Assembly: GCF_000768315.1 (NCBI RefSeq)
Contig: NZ_AQQX01000014.1
Coordinates: 1 to 64,000 of the forward strand
DNA length: 64,000 nucleotides
Direction of reading: 5' to 3'
From: Pseudooceanicola atlanticus
GTDB taxonomy: Bacteria; Pseudomonadota; Alphaproteobacteria; Rhodobacterales; Rhodobacteraceae
Part shown: positions 1 to 8,273 of the stretch, piece by piece
Numbering within the stretch: position 1 is the stretch's first letter
How the letters are laid out: each line of letters opens with the position of its first letter
Notes under the pieces: model-generated
Seen by the model: the letters and a program-made list of their open reading frames with translations, nothing else
The model's database searches: none
What the model was told of the DNA's origin: nothing
Made by a program: the position numbers and the translations under genes

Positions 1-18
1 GTTGGCGCAGACTCTACA

Positions 19-723
19 TTAAGGTGAGGGATTTCGCGGGGGGCAGGTCACCGCCTCGGCCATCTCGCGGGCCACACCGTCAAGGTCAGGCAACTCGCCC
101 TCCGGCCCGGCAAAGCCCGTCGATTGGTGAACCGCCCCATACCAGACCGGCGCCCAGACCCCGTCGACATCCTTCGGCCCCGCCGGCCATTCCAGCATCG
201 CCGGGTCCCAGGCCAGTCCGATCCGGTCGCACAACGCGCGCAGCATCCCCTCCGGATCCGCGCGCACATCCGATCCCTCGACGATCACCGGGTCCAGCCC
301 GCGCGCCGTCAGGTTGTCGTAAATCTCGGCCAGCTGGACAAAGCCGACATCCTCCAGCCCCGCCTCCGCATACCCTTTGCGGAACGAACTGACGACACGG
401 GCCGGATGCCGGATCAGGATCACGTGGACCATCTCCGCGACCCAGTCGCCCCACAGCCCCGGCAACATGTGCTGCGCCATGTGCTTGTGGTAGACATGGG
501 GCAATTCAGCCGGGTTAGAGCCACATAACGCTGCCACGACCGCCTCCGGATCGCGCGGCTGAGAGGCCAGGATTTCCGGCCGCATCGGGTGGTCCTTGCC
601 GGTCCGCTCCAGGTAGGCGGCGTAGAAGGGTTCATCCACCGCACCGCAATCCGCACGGTTGGAAAACGCATACATCAGCGCGGTCGAGATATTGCGCGGG
701 CCGGACCAGCAGGCGATCTTCAT
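19..723 (-). CDS. sulfotransferase-like P-loop protein paired with aminotransferase
   Basis: A 234-residue protein. The N-terminus carries SGPRNISTALMYAF (residues 7-20), which looks like the 5'-phosphosulfate-binding loop of sulfotransferases. RHPARVVSSFRKG (105-117) resembles their 3'-phosphate-binding strand/helix, and DEPFYAAYL (30-38) follows the first loop. The length suits a minimal sulfotransferase fold. The start codon overlaps the stop of the upstream aminotransferase (ATGA, 723-720), so the two are translationally coupled and probably act in one pathway. The substrate cannot be read from sequence, and activity as a true PAPS-dependent enzyme is unproven. There is no signal peptide or membrane segment, so it is probably cytoplasmic. 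Confidence 0.65.
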   Translation of the reverse strand: MKIACWSGPRNISTALMYAFSNRADCGAVDEPFYAAYLERTGKDHPMRPEILASQPRDPEAVVAALCGSNPAELPHVYHKHMAQHMLPGLWGDWVAEMVHVILIRHPARVVSSFRKGYAEAGLEDVGFVQLAEIYDNLTARGLDPVIVEGSDVRADPEGMLRALCDRIGLAWDPAMLEWPAGPKDVDGVWAPVWYGAVHQSTGFAGPEGELPDLDGVAREMAEAVTCPPRNPSP

Positions 724-1616
724 TGGGCAACCAGCTCCTTGTAGAGCGCACGGATACGTTCGGTCATCGGTCCCATTTCCCCCGTACCGATCACCCGGCC
801 GTCGATCTCACCCACGGCCGTCTGCGCCCCGAACGTCCCCGTCACGAACGCCTCTTCCGCGCCGTAACATTCCACCACCGAGAAATTCTTCTCGAACACC
901 GGGATCCCGGCGGCGCGACACACGGCGATCACCTTGGACCGGGTGATCCCGTTCATGCAGTAATCCCCGGTCGAGGTCCAAACCTCCCCCTTCCGCACGA
1001 TGAAGAAGTTGCAGGCATTGGTCGTGTTCACGAAGCCATGCACATCCAGCATCAGCGCCTCGTCCGCCCCGGCCTTTTCGGCCGCGATACAGGCCAGGAT
1101 GCAGTTCAGCTTGGAATGTGAATTCAGCTTGGGATCCTGCGTCATCGGCAAACCCCGCACATGCGGCACGGTCGCCAGTCGCAGCGGCCGCCCCACCATG
1201 GGCACCGAATGTTCCATGATGATCGCGACCGTCGGACCGGACCGCGACAGCGACGGATGCTGGAACGGGCGCACCTTGCGTCCCCGGGTCACCATCAGCC
1301 GCGCATGGGCATCGGTTTCCATGCCATTCGCGGCCCGCAAAGCCTCCAGAGCAGAGACAATTTCACCCCGATCCATCCCGATATCCAGGTCGATCGCTTT
1401 GGCGGCCTCGAACAGCCGGTCCAGGTGTTCGTCCAGGAACGCCCACTTCCCCTCGTACAGGCGCAGACCCTCCCAGATGCCATCGCCCAGCATGAACCCG
1501 CTGTCATAGATCGACACGACGGCCTCTCCGTCACCGACGATCCGGCCGTTCAGATAGAATTTCAGATCGGCATTGCGCGGGTCGTCCTGCGCGTCATGGG
1601 TGGTCTGGTCTGTCAT
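720..1616 (-). CDS. class IV PLP-dependent aminotransferase (BCAT/DAAT-like)
   Basis: A 298-residue fold-type IV aminotransferase. The N-terminal half has the family pattern SIYDSGFMLGDGIWEGLRLY (35-54). The likely PLP lysine is K169 in LNSHSKLN. GITRSKVI (223-230) and TGTFGAQTAVGEIDGR (259-274) match the C-terminal cofactor-phosphate region. The usual acidic residue of the VAEGTGSNIF segment is replaced (GFVNTTNACNFF, 194-205), so it is not a textbook branched-chain or D-alanine aminotransferase. The stop overlaps the start of the sulfotransferase-like gene. Transamination of an amino acid is likely; the exact substrate is open. Confidence 0.8.
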   Translation of the reverse strand: MTDQTTHDAQDDPRNADLKFYLNGRIVGDGEAVVSIYDSGFMLGDGIWEGLRLYEGKWAFLDEHLDRLFEAAKAIDLDIGMDRGEIVSALEALRAANGMETDAHARLMVTRGRKVRPFQHPSLSRSGPTVAIIMEHSVPMVGRPLRLATVPHVRGLPMTQDPKLNSHSKLNCILACIAAEKAGADEALMLDVHGFVNTTNACNFFIVRKGEVWTSTGDYCMNGITRSKVIAVCRAAGIPVFEKNFSVVECYGAEEAFVTGTFGAQTAVGEIDGRVIGTGEMGPMTERIRALYKELVAQ

Positions 1617-1686
1617 GGCACTCCCCAGCGGTTTTACCGGACGCTAGGCCCGCACCCGCCAAATGCCAAGACGTGGAAAAGGAAAA

Positions 1687-1789
1687 GGCCAGGGGGGAAA
1701 CCCTGGCCAATCCCGAACGGTGTCGGGTCGAAGAGGACGAGGGGACGGGCCGACACCGTTCCCACCGCGGGATGTAGGGGCCCCGCGGT
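1687..1789 (-). terminator. array of three hairpins with a T-rich tail
   Basis: Three inverted repeats lie between the secreted-protein gene and the aminotransferase gene. They are ACCGCGGG/CCCCGCGGT (1764-1771 with 1781-1789), GAACGGTGTCGG/CCGACACCGTTC (1715-1726 with 1750-1761), and GGCCAGGG/CCCTGGCC (1687-1694 with 1701-1708). On the minus strand the last hairpin is followed by TTTTCC twice, as expected of an intrinsic terminator for the 1802-2215 gene. The 12-bp middle arm is unusually long for a simple terminator. Confidence 0.6.
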
Positions 1790-1801
1790 ACTGCTCTTCG
1801 C

Positions 1802-2215
1802 TTACTCGGCGGTGACGACCTTCATGACCAGTTCCCCGTCGGGCTTGATCGGGCCGTCTTCTTTCGCGCCGAGCGTATATTCGAAGATGCCGGTTTCCAT
1901 GCCCCCCGCTTCGGAGTGCACCATCAGCATCAGCATGTCGCCCGAGGCGACTTCTTCGGTCAGGATCGCGGTGACGTCCATGTTTTCACCCATCTTGATG
2001 GGGGCATGGCCGACGACCGGGCCGGGCTTCATGTCTTCGCCGGTGCGGTGCACGACCAGCCAGCCGTTTTCCGGTGCAACAATCTTGGAGGCGGTCACGG
2101 TGCCGCCCGAAACGTCCTGGTCAGAGCCTTCGACCATCGGTGCCATCGCGTGGCTCGCGGCAAAGGCGCCGCCTGCGGTGATCGCAAATGCTGCTGCGGT
2201 AATAAGGGTTTTCAT
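1802..2215 (-). CDS. small secreted protein, DUF7282-like
   Basis: A 137-residue protein with a clear signal peptide (MKTLITAAAFAITAGGAFA, cleavage near residue 20), so it is periplasmic or exported. The mature part contains GTVTASKIVAPENGWLVVHR and alternating polar/hydrophobic strands that suggest a small beta-sandwich. The pattern 'I-V-APENGWLVVHR...GPVVGHAPI' recalls DUF7282 proteins, whose function is unknown. No cysteines or metal-binding cluster stand out, although the mature chain is methionine-rich. It is monocistronic and followed by the strong hairpin array at 1687-1789, suggesting a highly expressed transcript. Confidence 0.65.
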   Translation of the reverse strand: MKTLITAAAFAITAGGAFAASHAMAPMVEGSDQDVSGGTVTASKIVAPENGWLVVHRTGEDMKPGPVVGHAPIKMGENMDVTAILTEEVASGDMLMLMVHSEAGGMETGIFEYTLGAKEDGPIKPDGELVMKVVTAE

Positions 2216-2267
2216 CTGTGGTCTCCCAATGATTTCTATCCACCCCTCTGTGGGCGGTCATCGGGAA

Positions 2268-3170
2268 TCACGAAGGATCGGACACACCAGTTTCACGTGA
2301 GACAGAAAAATTTTCGATTTCTGTCCGCTTGGGGATCACATCGGCCGTGCCCAGCCGCGTCACCATCACCGCGCCGGCCTTCTGCGCAAGGGTCAGCGCC
2401 GGCTCCATCTCCATCCCCTGGTCCAGTCCGGCCAGCAGATATCCGGTGAACGTATCCCCCGCCCCGGTGGTATCGACCACGTCGACGCGCGGCGCGGCAA
2501 TAGTCCTGTCTTCACCCGTCCCGGGCCGGATCCAGCGGCAGCCGTCGCCGCCCAGGGTGATGACCACATCACGAACCGGCAGCGCCTCGGGGGCCAGGTC
2601 CAGCGCCTCTTCCAGCTGCGCGGCCTCTACCGCGTTCATGACAAGAATGTCGATCCGATCCAGAACGGCGCGCACCGCCTCGACCGAAAAGGGCGCGGCG
2701 GCATAGACGACGCGCAGCCCACGCGCCTTTGCCAGGTCGGCAAAGCGCACCTGAGCATTGGTTTCGTTCTGGAACACGGCGATGTCGCCCAGCTCGGCGC
2801 CGTCCAGCGCGGCCTCGATCCCGTCCGCGTCGATCTGCTGGTTCGATCCGGGGAACAGGATGATCTGGTTTTCGCCCGCCTCGTCCACCGCGATCACCGC
2901 ATGGCCGGAGACAGGGCCGGCCTCGACCAGATGGGCCACGCCAACGCCGTATTCGCCCAGCCGGTCCCGCATCCATTGGCCATCGGCGCCAATCGCGCCG
3001 ATATGTTCCACCCGCGATCCGGCCCGCGCCACGGCAACGGACATGTTGGCACCCTTGCCGCCCAGACCCTTCTGGTGGTCTTTCGCGGCCAGCGTCTCAC
3101 CCGGGGCGGGCAGATGCGGCAGGCGATACACCAGATCCGCATTCACCGATCCCAGGTTCCAGACGGTCAT
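2268..3170 (-). CDS. rbsK: PfkB-family sugar kinase, probable ribokinase
   Basis: A 300-residue PfkB carbohydrate kinase. The N-terminal signature has GGKGAN (37-42). The C-terminal signature is DTTGAGDTF (233-241), with D239 as catalytic base and the GAGD anion hole. Length and motifs fit ribokinase, which phosphorylates ribose to ribose 5-phosphate. Related nucleoside or sugar kinases cannot be excluded because no ribose transporter or regulator lies beside it. The start is one base downstream of the maeB stop, so the two are probably co-transcribed. The final codons (NFSVSRET, 287-294) overlap a degenerate parS-like site. Confidence 0.8.
   Translation of the reverse strand: MTVWNLGSVNADLVYRLPHLPAPGETLAAKDHQKGLGGKGANMSVAVARAGSRVEHIGAIGADGQWMRDRLGEYGVGVAHLVEAGPVSGHAVIAVDEAGENQIILFPGSNQQIDADGIEAALDGAELGDIAVFQNETNAQVRFADLAKARGLRVVYAAAPFSVEAVRAVLDRIDILVMNAVEAAQLEEALDLAPEALPVRDVVITLGGDGCRWIRPGTGEDRTIAAPRVDVVDTTGAGDTFTGYLLAGLDQGMEMEPALTLAQKAGAVMVTRLGTADVIPKRTEIENFSVSRETGVSDPS
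2289..2304. promoter_or_regulatory. degenerate parS-like palindrome
   Basis: AGTTTCACGTGAGACA matches the ParB-binding consensus TGTTTCACGTGAAACA at 14 of 16 positions, including the central TTTCACGTGA core. It lies inside the 3' end of rbsK, about 18 kb from the origin candidate. ParB may bind it weakly. Because it falls in coding sequence, chance is possible. Confidence 0.45.
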
Positions 3171-3171
3171 G

Positions 3172-5433
3172 TCACCGCACCTTGCAGGCGGCCAGGAGGG
3201 CCATGTTCATGATGTCGCTGACGGTCGACCCGGTCGAACAGATCTGGATCGGCTTGTCGACGCCCGACAGGATCGGGCCGATCACCGTGGCCCCGGCCAT
3301 TTCCTGCATCAGTTTCACACTGATACTGGCAGAGTGGCGCGCCGGGACGACCAGAACGTTGGCATTGTCCGTCAGGCGGGCGAAGGGGAAATGCTCGCGC
3401 GCACGGCTGTTCAGCGCGACATCGACGGTCATCTCGCCTTCGAATTCGAAATCGACACCCCGTTCTGCCAGGACGCGCGGCGCGATATGCATCTTCTCGG
3501 CCCGTTCCGAGACCGGGTAGCCGAAGGTCGAAAAGCTGACAAAGGCGACACGCGGCTCAAGCCCCAGATCCCGCGCCACGTCGGCGGCCCGTTCGGCGAT
3601 ATCCGCAAGGTCGTTCTCGTCCGGCCATTCATGCACCAGCGTATCCGACACCAGCACGATCCGGCCCTTGTGGATCAGCGCGGTGACCCCGGCTGCACCG
3701 TGATCGGAATCGGCATCGAACACGTGGTTGATCAGCTCCAGCACATGGGCCGATTTCCGCGTCGCCCCGGTGACAAGGCCATCGCCATGCCCATGCGCCA
3801 GCATCAGCGCGCCAAAGACGTGGCGGTCGCGCGCGGCCAGCCGATGCACGTCGTGCTGGTCGTGACCCTTGCGTTGCAGGCGGTTGTAAAGGAACGCCTT
3901 GTACTCATCCAGATGCTCGGTATTGGCGGCGTTGACCACGGTCAGCTCGCCCACCGCATCGCCCAGGCCTGCGGCCTCCAGCTTGGCCTTCACGTCAGCT
4001 TCGCGGCCGACGACCAGCGCTTCGCCCAGGCCAGACCGCTGGTATTGCACGGCAGCACGCAGCACGCGGGGGTCGTCCCCCTCGGCAAAGATCATGCGGG
4101 CCTGCGCATTCCGCGCCCTTGTGTTGATCGACCGCAGGATGTTCGCCGTCGGGTCCATCCGGGACTTCAGGCTCAGCTCATAGCTTTCCATGTCCACGAT
4201 GGGCCGCCGCGCCGCGCCCGTCTCCATCCCGGCCTGCGCCACGGCGGGCGGAATCCGATGAATCAGCCGCGGATCGAAGGGCGTCGGGATGATGTAGTCA
4301 CGCCCGAAGGTCAGCGCCTTGCCATAAGCCATCGCCACCTCGTCCGGCACGTCCTCGCGCGCCAGTTCCGCCAGCGCCTCGGCACAGGCGATCTTCATCT
4401 CGTCGTTGATCGCGCGGGCGTGGATGTCCAGCGCCCCCCGGAACAGGTAGGGAAAGCCCAGGACGTTGTTCACCTGGTTCGGGTAATCGCTGCGCCCGGT
4501 GGCGACGATCACGTCCTCGCGCACCTCGTGCACCTCTTCCGGCGTCACCTCCGGGTCCGGGTTCGCCATGGCAAAGATCACGGCGTCCTTTGCCATGCTC
4601 TTGACCATCTCCTGCGTCACCGCCCCCTTCACCGACACACCGAGGAAGACATCGGCATCCACCATCGCCTCTTCCAGACTGCGCAGTTCGGTCGTGATCG
4701 CATGGGCCGACTTCCACTGGTTCATCCCGTCGGTCCGGCCCTGGTAGATCACGCCCTTGGTGTCACAGACGATGCAATTCTCATGCCGCGCCCCCATCCG
4801 CTTGAGCAGCTCGATACAGGCGATCCCTGCCGCGCCCGCCCCGTTCAGGACAATCCGGCAATCCTCGATCTTCTTGCCCGAGATCTTCAGCGCATTGATC
4901 AGCCCCGCCGCACAGATCACTGCCGTCCCGTGCTGGTCGTCGTGGAAGACGGGGATGTCCATCTCTTCCTTCAGGCGCTGCTCGATGATGAAACATTCGG
5001 GCGCCTTGATGTCTTCCAGGTTGATCCCGCCAAAGGACGGCCCCATCAGCTTCACCGCGTTGATGAAGGCGTCCGTGTCCTCGGTGTCCAGCTCCAGGTC
5101 GATCGAGTTCACGTCGGCGAACCGCTTGAACAGCACCGACTTGCCCTCCATCACCGGCTTCGACGCCAGCGCGCCCAGGTTGCCCAGGCCCAGCACCGCG
5201 GTGCCGTTGGAAATCACCGCCACGAGGTTACCCTTGTTGGTGTAATCATAGGCCGTCTCGGGGTTCGCCGCGATCGCCTCGCAGGGCACCGCCACGCCGG
5301 GCGAATAGGCCAGCGACAGGTCGCGCTGCGTCGTCATCGGAACGGTGGCCGAGACCTCCCATTTCCCGGGGCTCGGCTCCAGATGGAACGCCAGGGCGTC
5401 TTCCGGCGTGATCCGGGATTTCGACTTCGACAT
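3172..5433 (-). CDS. maeB: NADP-dependent malic enzyme with phosphotransacetylase-like domain
   Basis: A 753-residue two-domain protein. Residues 1 to about 430 are the malic enzyme part (AYSPGVAVPC near residue 43, GNLGALASKPVMEGK, HDDQHGTA, and the NAD(P) fold NGAGAAGIACIELL). Residues from about 435 to the end form a phosphate acetyl/butyryl-transferase-like domain (ARMIFAEGDDPRVLRAA), usually regulatory in MaeB. It decarboxylates malate to pyruvate with NADP reduction and links the TCA cycle to pyruvate and NADPH supply. It is transcribed away from mutS and followed at once by rbsK. The two-domain layout is the normal long proteobacterial MaeB. Confidence 0.95.
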   Translation of the reverse strand: MSKSKSRITPEDALAFHLEPSPGKWEVSATVPMTTQRDLSLAYSPGVAVPCEAIAANPETAYDYTNKGNLVAVISNGTAVLGLGNLGALASKPVMEGKSVLFKRFADVNSIDLELDTEDTDAFINAVKLMGPSFGGINLEDIKAPECFIIEQRLKEEMDIPVFHDDQHGTAVICAAGLINALKISGKKIEDCRIVLNGAGAAGIACIELLKRMGARHENCIVCDTKGVIYQGRTDGMNQWKSAHAITTELRSLEEAMVDADVFLGVSVKGAVTQEMVKSMAKDAVIFAMANPDPEVTPEEVHEVREDVIVATGRSDYPNQVNNVLGFPYLFRGALDIHARAINDEMKIACAEALAELAREDVPDEVAMAYGKALTFGRDYIIPTPFDPRLIHRIPPAVAQAGMETGAARRPIVDMESYELSLKSRMDPTANILRSINTRARNAQARMIFAEGDDPRVLRAAVQYQRSGLGEALVVGREADVKAKLEAAGLGDAVGELTVVNAANTEHLDEYKAFLYNRLQRKGHDQHDVHRLAARDRHVFGALMLAHGHGDGLVTGATRKSAHVLELINHVFDADSDHGAAGVTALIHKGRIVLVSDTLVHEWPDENDLADIAERAADVARDLGLEPRVAFVSFSTFGYPVSERAEKMHIAPRVLAERGVDFEFEGEMTVDVALNSRAREHFPFARLTDNANVLVVPARHSASISVKLMQEMAGATVIGPILSGVDKPIQICSTGSTVSDIMNMALLAACKVR

Positions 5434-5550
5434 GCGGCACTCTCCTCCTGCGGCTCAGGCGTCTTACACAAGCACCCCGTCCCACTCAACCATTTCGGCT
5501 TTCACCCCAGACTCTGCCTTTGTAAGGTCTCGGCCAAACCACGGGGGTGC

Positions 5551-8208
5551 ATGTTGAACAAACCGACCGTCACGCCGATGATGGCCCAGTTCCTCGAGAT
5601 CAAGCAGGGCTATCCCGATGCCCTGCTGTTCTACAGGATGGGCGATTTCTACGAGCTGTTCTTCGACGACGCGGTCGCCGCGTCCGAGGCGCTGGATATC
5701 GCCCTGACCAAGCGCGGCAAACACCTGGGCGAGGATATCCCGATGTGCGGTGTGCCCGTGCATTCGGCGGAAAACTACCTGCTCACCCTCATTCGCAAGG
5801 GGTTCCGCGTCGCCGTCGGCGAACAGATGGAATCCCCCGAAGAGGCAAAGAAGCGCGGCGCCAAATCCGTTGTCAAACGCGATGTGGTACGTCTCGTCAC
5901 CCCCGGCACCCTGACCGAGGAATCGCTGCTGGATGCGCGCCGGCACAACTTCCTCGCCGCATTCACTGTCGTGCGCGACGAAGGCGCGCTGGCCTGGGTC
6001 GATATCTCGACGGGCGCGTTTCACGTAATGCCCCTGCCCCCGGTTCGGCTGGGACCGGAACTGGCCCGCCTCGCGCCGTCCGAATTGCTGATGCCCGATG
6101 ATCAGGAGCGTGATTATGCCGAAACAGTCTCTGATTTCGGGATTTCCCTGACCCCGCTGTCGCGCGGGTCCTTCGACAGCACCGGGGCACAGGACCGGCT
6201 TTGCCGGCTCTTCAAGGTGTCCTCGCTGGATGCCTTCGGCACCTTCACCCGGGCCGAGGTCGCGGCCATGGGCGCCATCGTCGATTACCTCGACATCACG
6301 CAGAAGGGCAAATTGCCCCTGCTGCGCAAACCCCAGCGCGAAGCGGCCGACCGATCCATGCAGATCGACGCCGCGACCCGCCGCAACCTGGAACTGACCC
6401 ATTCCCTGGCCGGCGGCCGCGCCGGATCGCTGCTGCACGCGATTGACCGAACCGTCACGCCCGGCGGCGCGCGCCTGCTGGAGCGGCGTCTTTCCAGCCC
6501 TTCCCGCGATCTTTCCACGATCCAGTCCCGCCTCGCAGCGGTCGATTTCATGGTGGAACAGAGACAGATTTCCACTGATCTGCGCGATGCCCTGCGCCGT
6601 GTGCCCGATATCGACCGCGCCCTGTCGCGCCTCGCCATCGACCGTGCCGGGCCCCGCGACCTGGCCGCGATCCGCAACGGGCTGACCCAGGCCGAACAGA
6701 TCGCCGAAACGCTGGAAAATGCCGATCTGCCCGATCTCCTGGCCGACAGCGCCGGGCATCTGACCGGACATGACGACCTGCTGTCGCTACTCGACGCTTC
6801 GTTGGTCGCCGAACCGCCCCTGCTGGCCCGCGACGGTGGCTTCATCGCCCAGGGCTACGACACCGACCTCGACGAGGCGCGCAAGTTGCGCGACGAGGGC
6901 CGCGGCGTGATCGCCCAGATGCAGACGCAATATGCCGAACAGACCGGCATCTCCTCGATCAAGATCAAGCACAACAATGTCCTCGGCTATTTCATCGAGG
7001 TCACTGCGACCCATGCTGACAAGATGCTGTCCGAACCCCTGAACGAGGTCTTCAAGCACCGCCAGACCACCGCCAACCAGCTGCGCTTCACCACGCCCGA
7101 GCTCTCGGAAATGGAAACCCGTATCCTCAATGCCGGCGGACGGGCGCTCGACATCGAAAAGCGGCTCTATGACGCCCTGAAAACGCAAATTCTGGACCGG
7201 GCATCGGACCTCACGGATACCGCTCGCGCCCTGTCGGAACTCGACCTCGCGACCTCCCTCGCCGACCTGTCGATCGCGGAAAACTGGGCCAAGCCGCGGG
7301 TTACCGACAGCAAGGTGCTGAACATCACCGCCGGCCGTCACCCGGTGGTCGAACAGTCCCTGCGCAAGGACGGCGCGCCCTTCATCGCCAACGACACCGA
7401 CCTGTCCGGCGATCCGTCCTCCATCTGGCTGCTGACCGGTCCCAACATGGCTGGTAAGTCGACCTTCCTGCGCCAGACCGCGCTGATCGTGCTGCTGGCG
7501 CAGATGGGTAGCCACGTCCCTGCCCAGGCGGCCGAGATCGGGGTGGTCTCACAGCTCTTTTCCCGCGTCGGCGCATCGGATGACCTGGCCCGTGGCCGGT
7601 CTACCTTCATGGTCGAAATGGTCGAAACCGCGGCGATCTTGAACCAGGCCGATGACCGCGCCCTGGTGATCCTCGATGAAATCGGTCGCGGCACCGCCAC
7701 CTATGACGGGCTGTCCATCGCCTGGGCAACGCTGGAACACCTGCACGAGGTCAATCGCTCCCGCGCGCTCTTCGCCACCCATTACCACGAGATGACGGCG
7801 CTGGCCGGGAAACTCTCCGGCGTCGAAAACGCCACCGTCTCGGTCCGGGAACATGATGGCGACGTGATCTTCCTGCACGAGGTCATCCGCGGCGCCGCCG
7901 ACCGAAGCTATGGCGTCCAGGTCGCCCGCCTCGCCGGCCTGCCGGATGCCGTGGTCGCCCGCGCCCGCGAAGTTCTGGATGCGCTGGAAAAGGGCGACCG
8001 CGAAGGCGGGGCGCAGCCCAAGGCCGTGATCGACGATCTGCCACTCTTCCAATTTTCGGTTAAAGCCCCGCCCGAACGCACCGACGCAATACCGACGCAA
8101 TACCGACGCGTTGCCGACCTGCTGGAAGAGGTGAATCCCGACGATCTGTCGCCCCGCGACGCGCTCGAGATGCTCTACAAACTGAAAGAGGCGTCGCGCG
8201 AAAGTTAA
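5551..8208 (+). CDS. mutS: DNA mismatch repair ATPase MutS
   Basis: An 885-residue MutS. The start at 5551 (MLNKPTVTPMMAQFLEIKQG) is chosen because homology begins there; the frame is open further upstream without family similarity. The mismatch-reading Phe-X-Glu is F33-Y34-E35 in MGDFYELFFDD. The ATPase shows Walker A GPNMAGKST (about 630), Walker B region ILDEIGRGTATYDG and ATHYHE. Cytoplasmic; it recognises mispairs and recruits MutL. The C-terminal linker contains the odd stretch RTDAIPTQYRR, encoded by an 11-bp tandem repeat (8081-8110) that recurs downstream of regA. Divergent from maeB. Confidence 0.97.
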   Translation: MLNKPTVTPMMAQFLEIKQGYPDALLFYRMGDFYELFFDDAVAASEALDIALTKRGKHLGEDIPMCGVPVHSAENYLLTLIRKGFRVAVGEQMESPEEAKKRGAKSVVKRDVVRLVTPGTLTEESLLDARRHNFLAAFTVVRDEGALAWVDISTGAFHVMPLPPVRLGPELARLAPSELLMPDDQERDYAETVSDFGISLTPLSRGSFDSTGAQDRLCRLFKVSSLDAFGTFTRAEVAAMGAIVDYLDITQKGKLPLLRKPQREAADRSMQIDAATRRNLELTHSLAGGRAGSLLHAIDRTVTPGGARLLERRLSSPSRDLSTIQSRLAAVDFMVEQRQISTDLRDALRRVPDIDRALSRLAIDRAGPRDLAAIRNGLTQAEQIAETLENADLPDLLADSAGHLTGHDDLLSLLDASLVAEPPLLARDGGFIAQGYDTDLDEARKLRDEGRGVIAQMQTQYAEQTGISSIKIKHNNVLGYFIEVTATHADKMLSEPLNEVFKHRQTTANQLRFTTPELSEMETRILNAGGRALDIEKRLYDALKTQILDRASDLTDTARALSELDLATSLADLSIAENWAKPRVTDSKVLNITAGRHPVVEQSLRKDGAPFIANDTDLSGDPSSIWLLTGPNMAGKSTFLRQTALIVLLAQMGSHVPAQAAEIGVVSQLFSRVGASDDLARGRSTFMVEMVETAAILNQADDRALVILDEIGRGTATYDGLSIAWATLEHLHEVNRSRALFATHYHEMTALAGKLSGVENATVSVREHDGDVIFLHEVIRGAADRSYGVQVARLAGLPDAVVARAREVLDALEKGDREGGAQPKAVIDDLPLFQFSVKAPPERTDAIPTQYRRVADLLEEVNPDDLSPRDALEMLYKLKEASRES
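8081..8110 (+). repeat. 11-bp tandem repeat inside mutS
   Basis: The unit CCGACGCAATA occurs at 8081-8091 and 8092-8102, followed by a partial third copy CCGACGCG (8103-8110). It lies in the linker before the C-terminal MutS dimerisation helices and is translated as TDAIPTQYRR. The unit is not a multiple of three, so adding or losing one copy would shift the frame. The same unit, inverted, occurs at 43924-43956. Confidence 0.85.
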
Positions 8209-8256
8209 CGCGCAACGCCCCTGCTTCATCTTGCCAGAAATACTCTCGCCGAAGGC

Positions 8257-8273
8257 ATCCGGCGCAGCCGGAT
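8257..8273. terminator. stem-loop between convergent mutS and grpE
   Basis: ATCCGGC-GCA-GCCGGAT is a perfect 7-bp stem with a 3-base loop, ending on the grpE stop codon. It lies between two convergent genes and could help end both transcripts. Neither side has a good T-run, so termination is only a suggestion. Confidence 0.35.

Noticed and set aside
2758-5550. Open frame continuing upstream of mutS
   Set aside because: It lies antisense to maeB and rbsK and shows no protein-like pattern. MutS similarity starts at the ATG at 5551.
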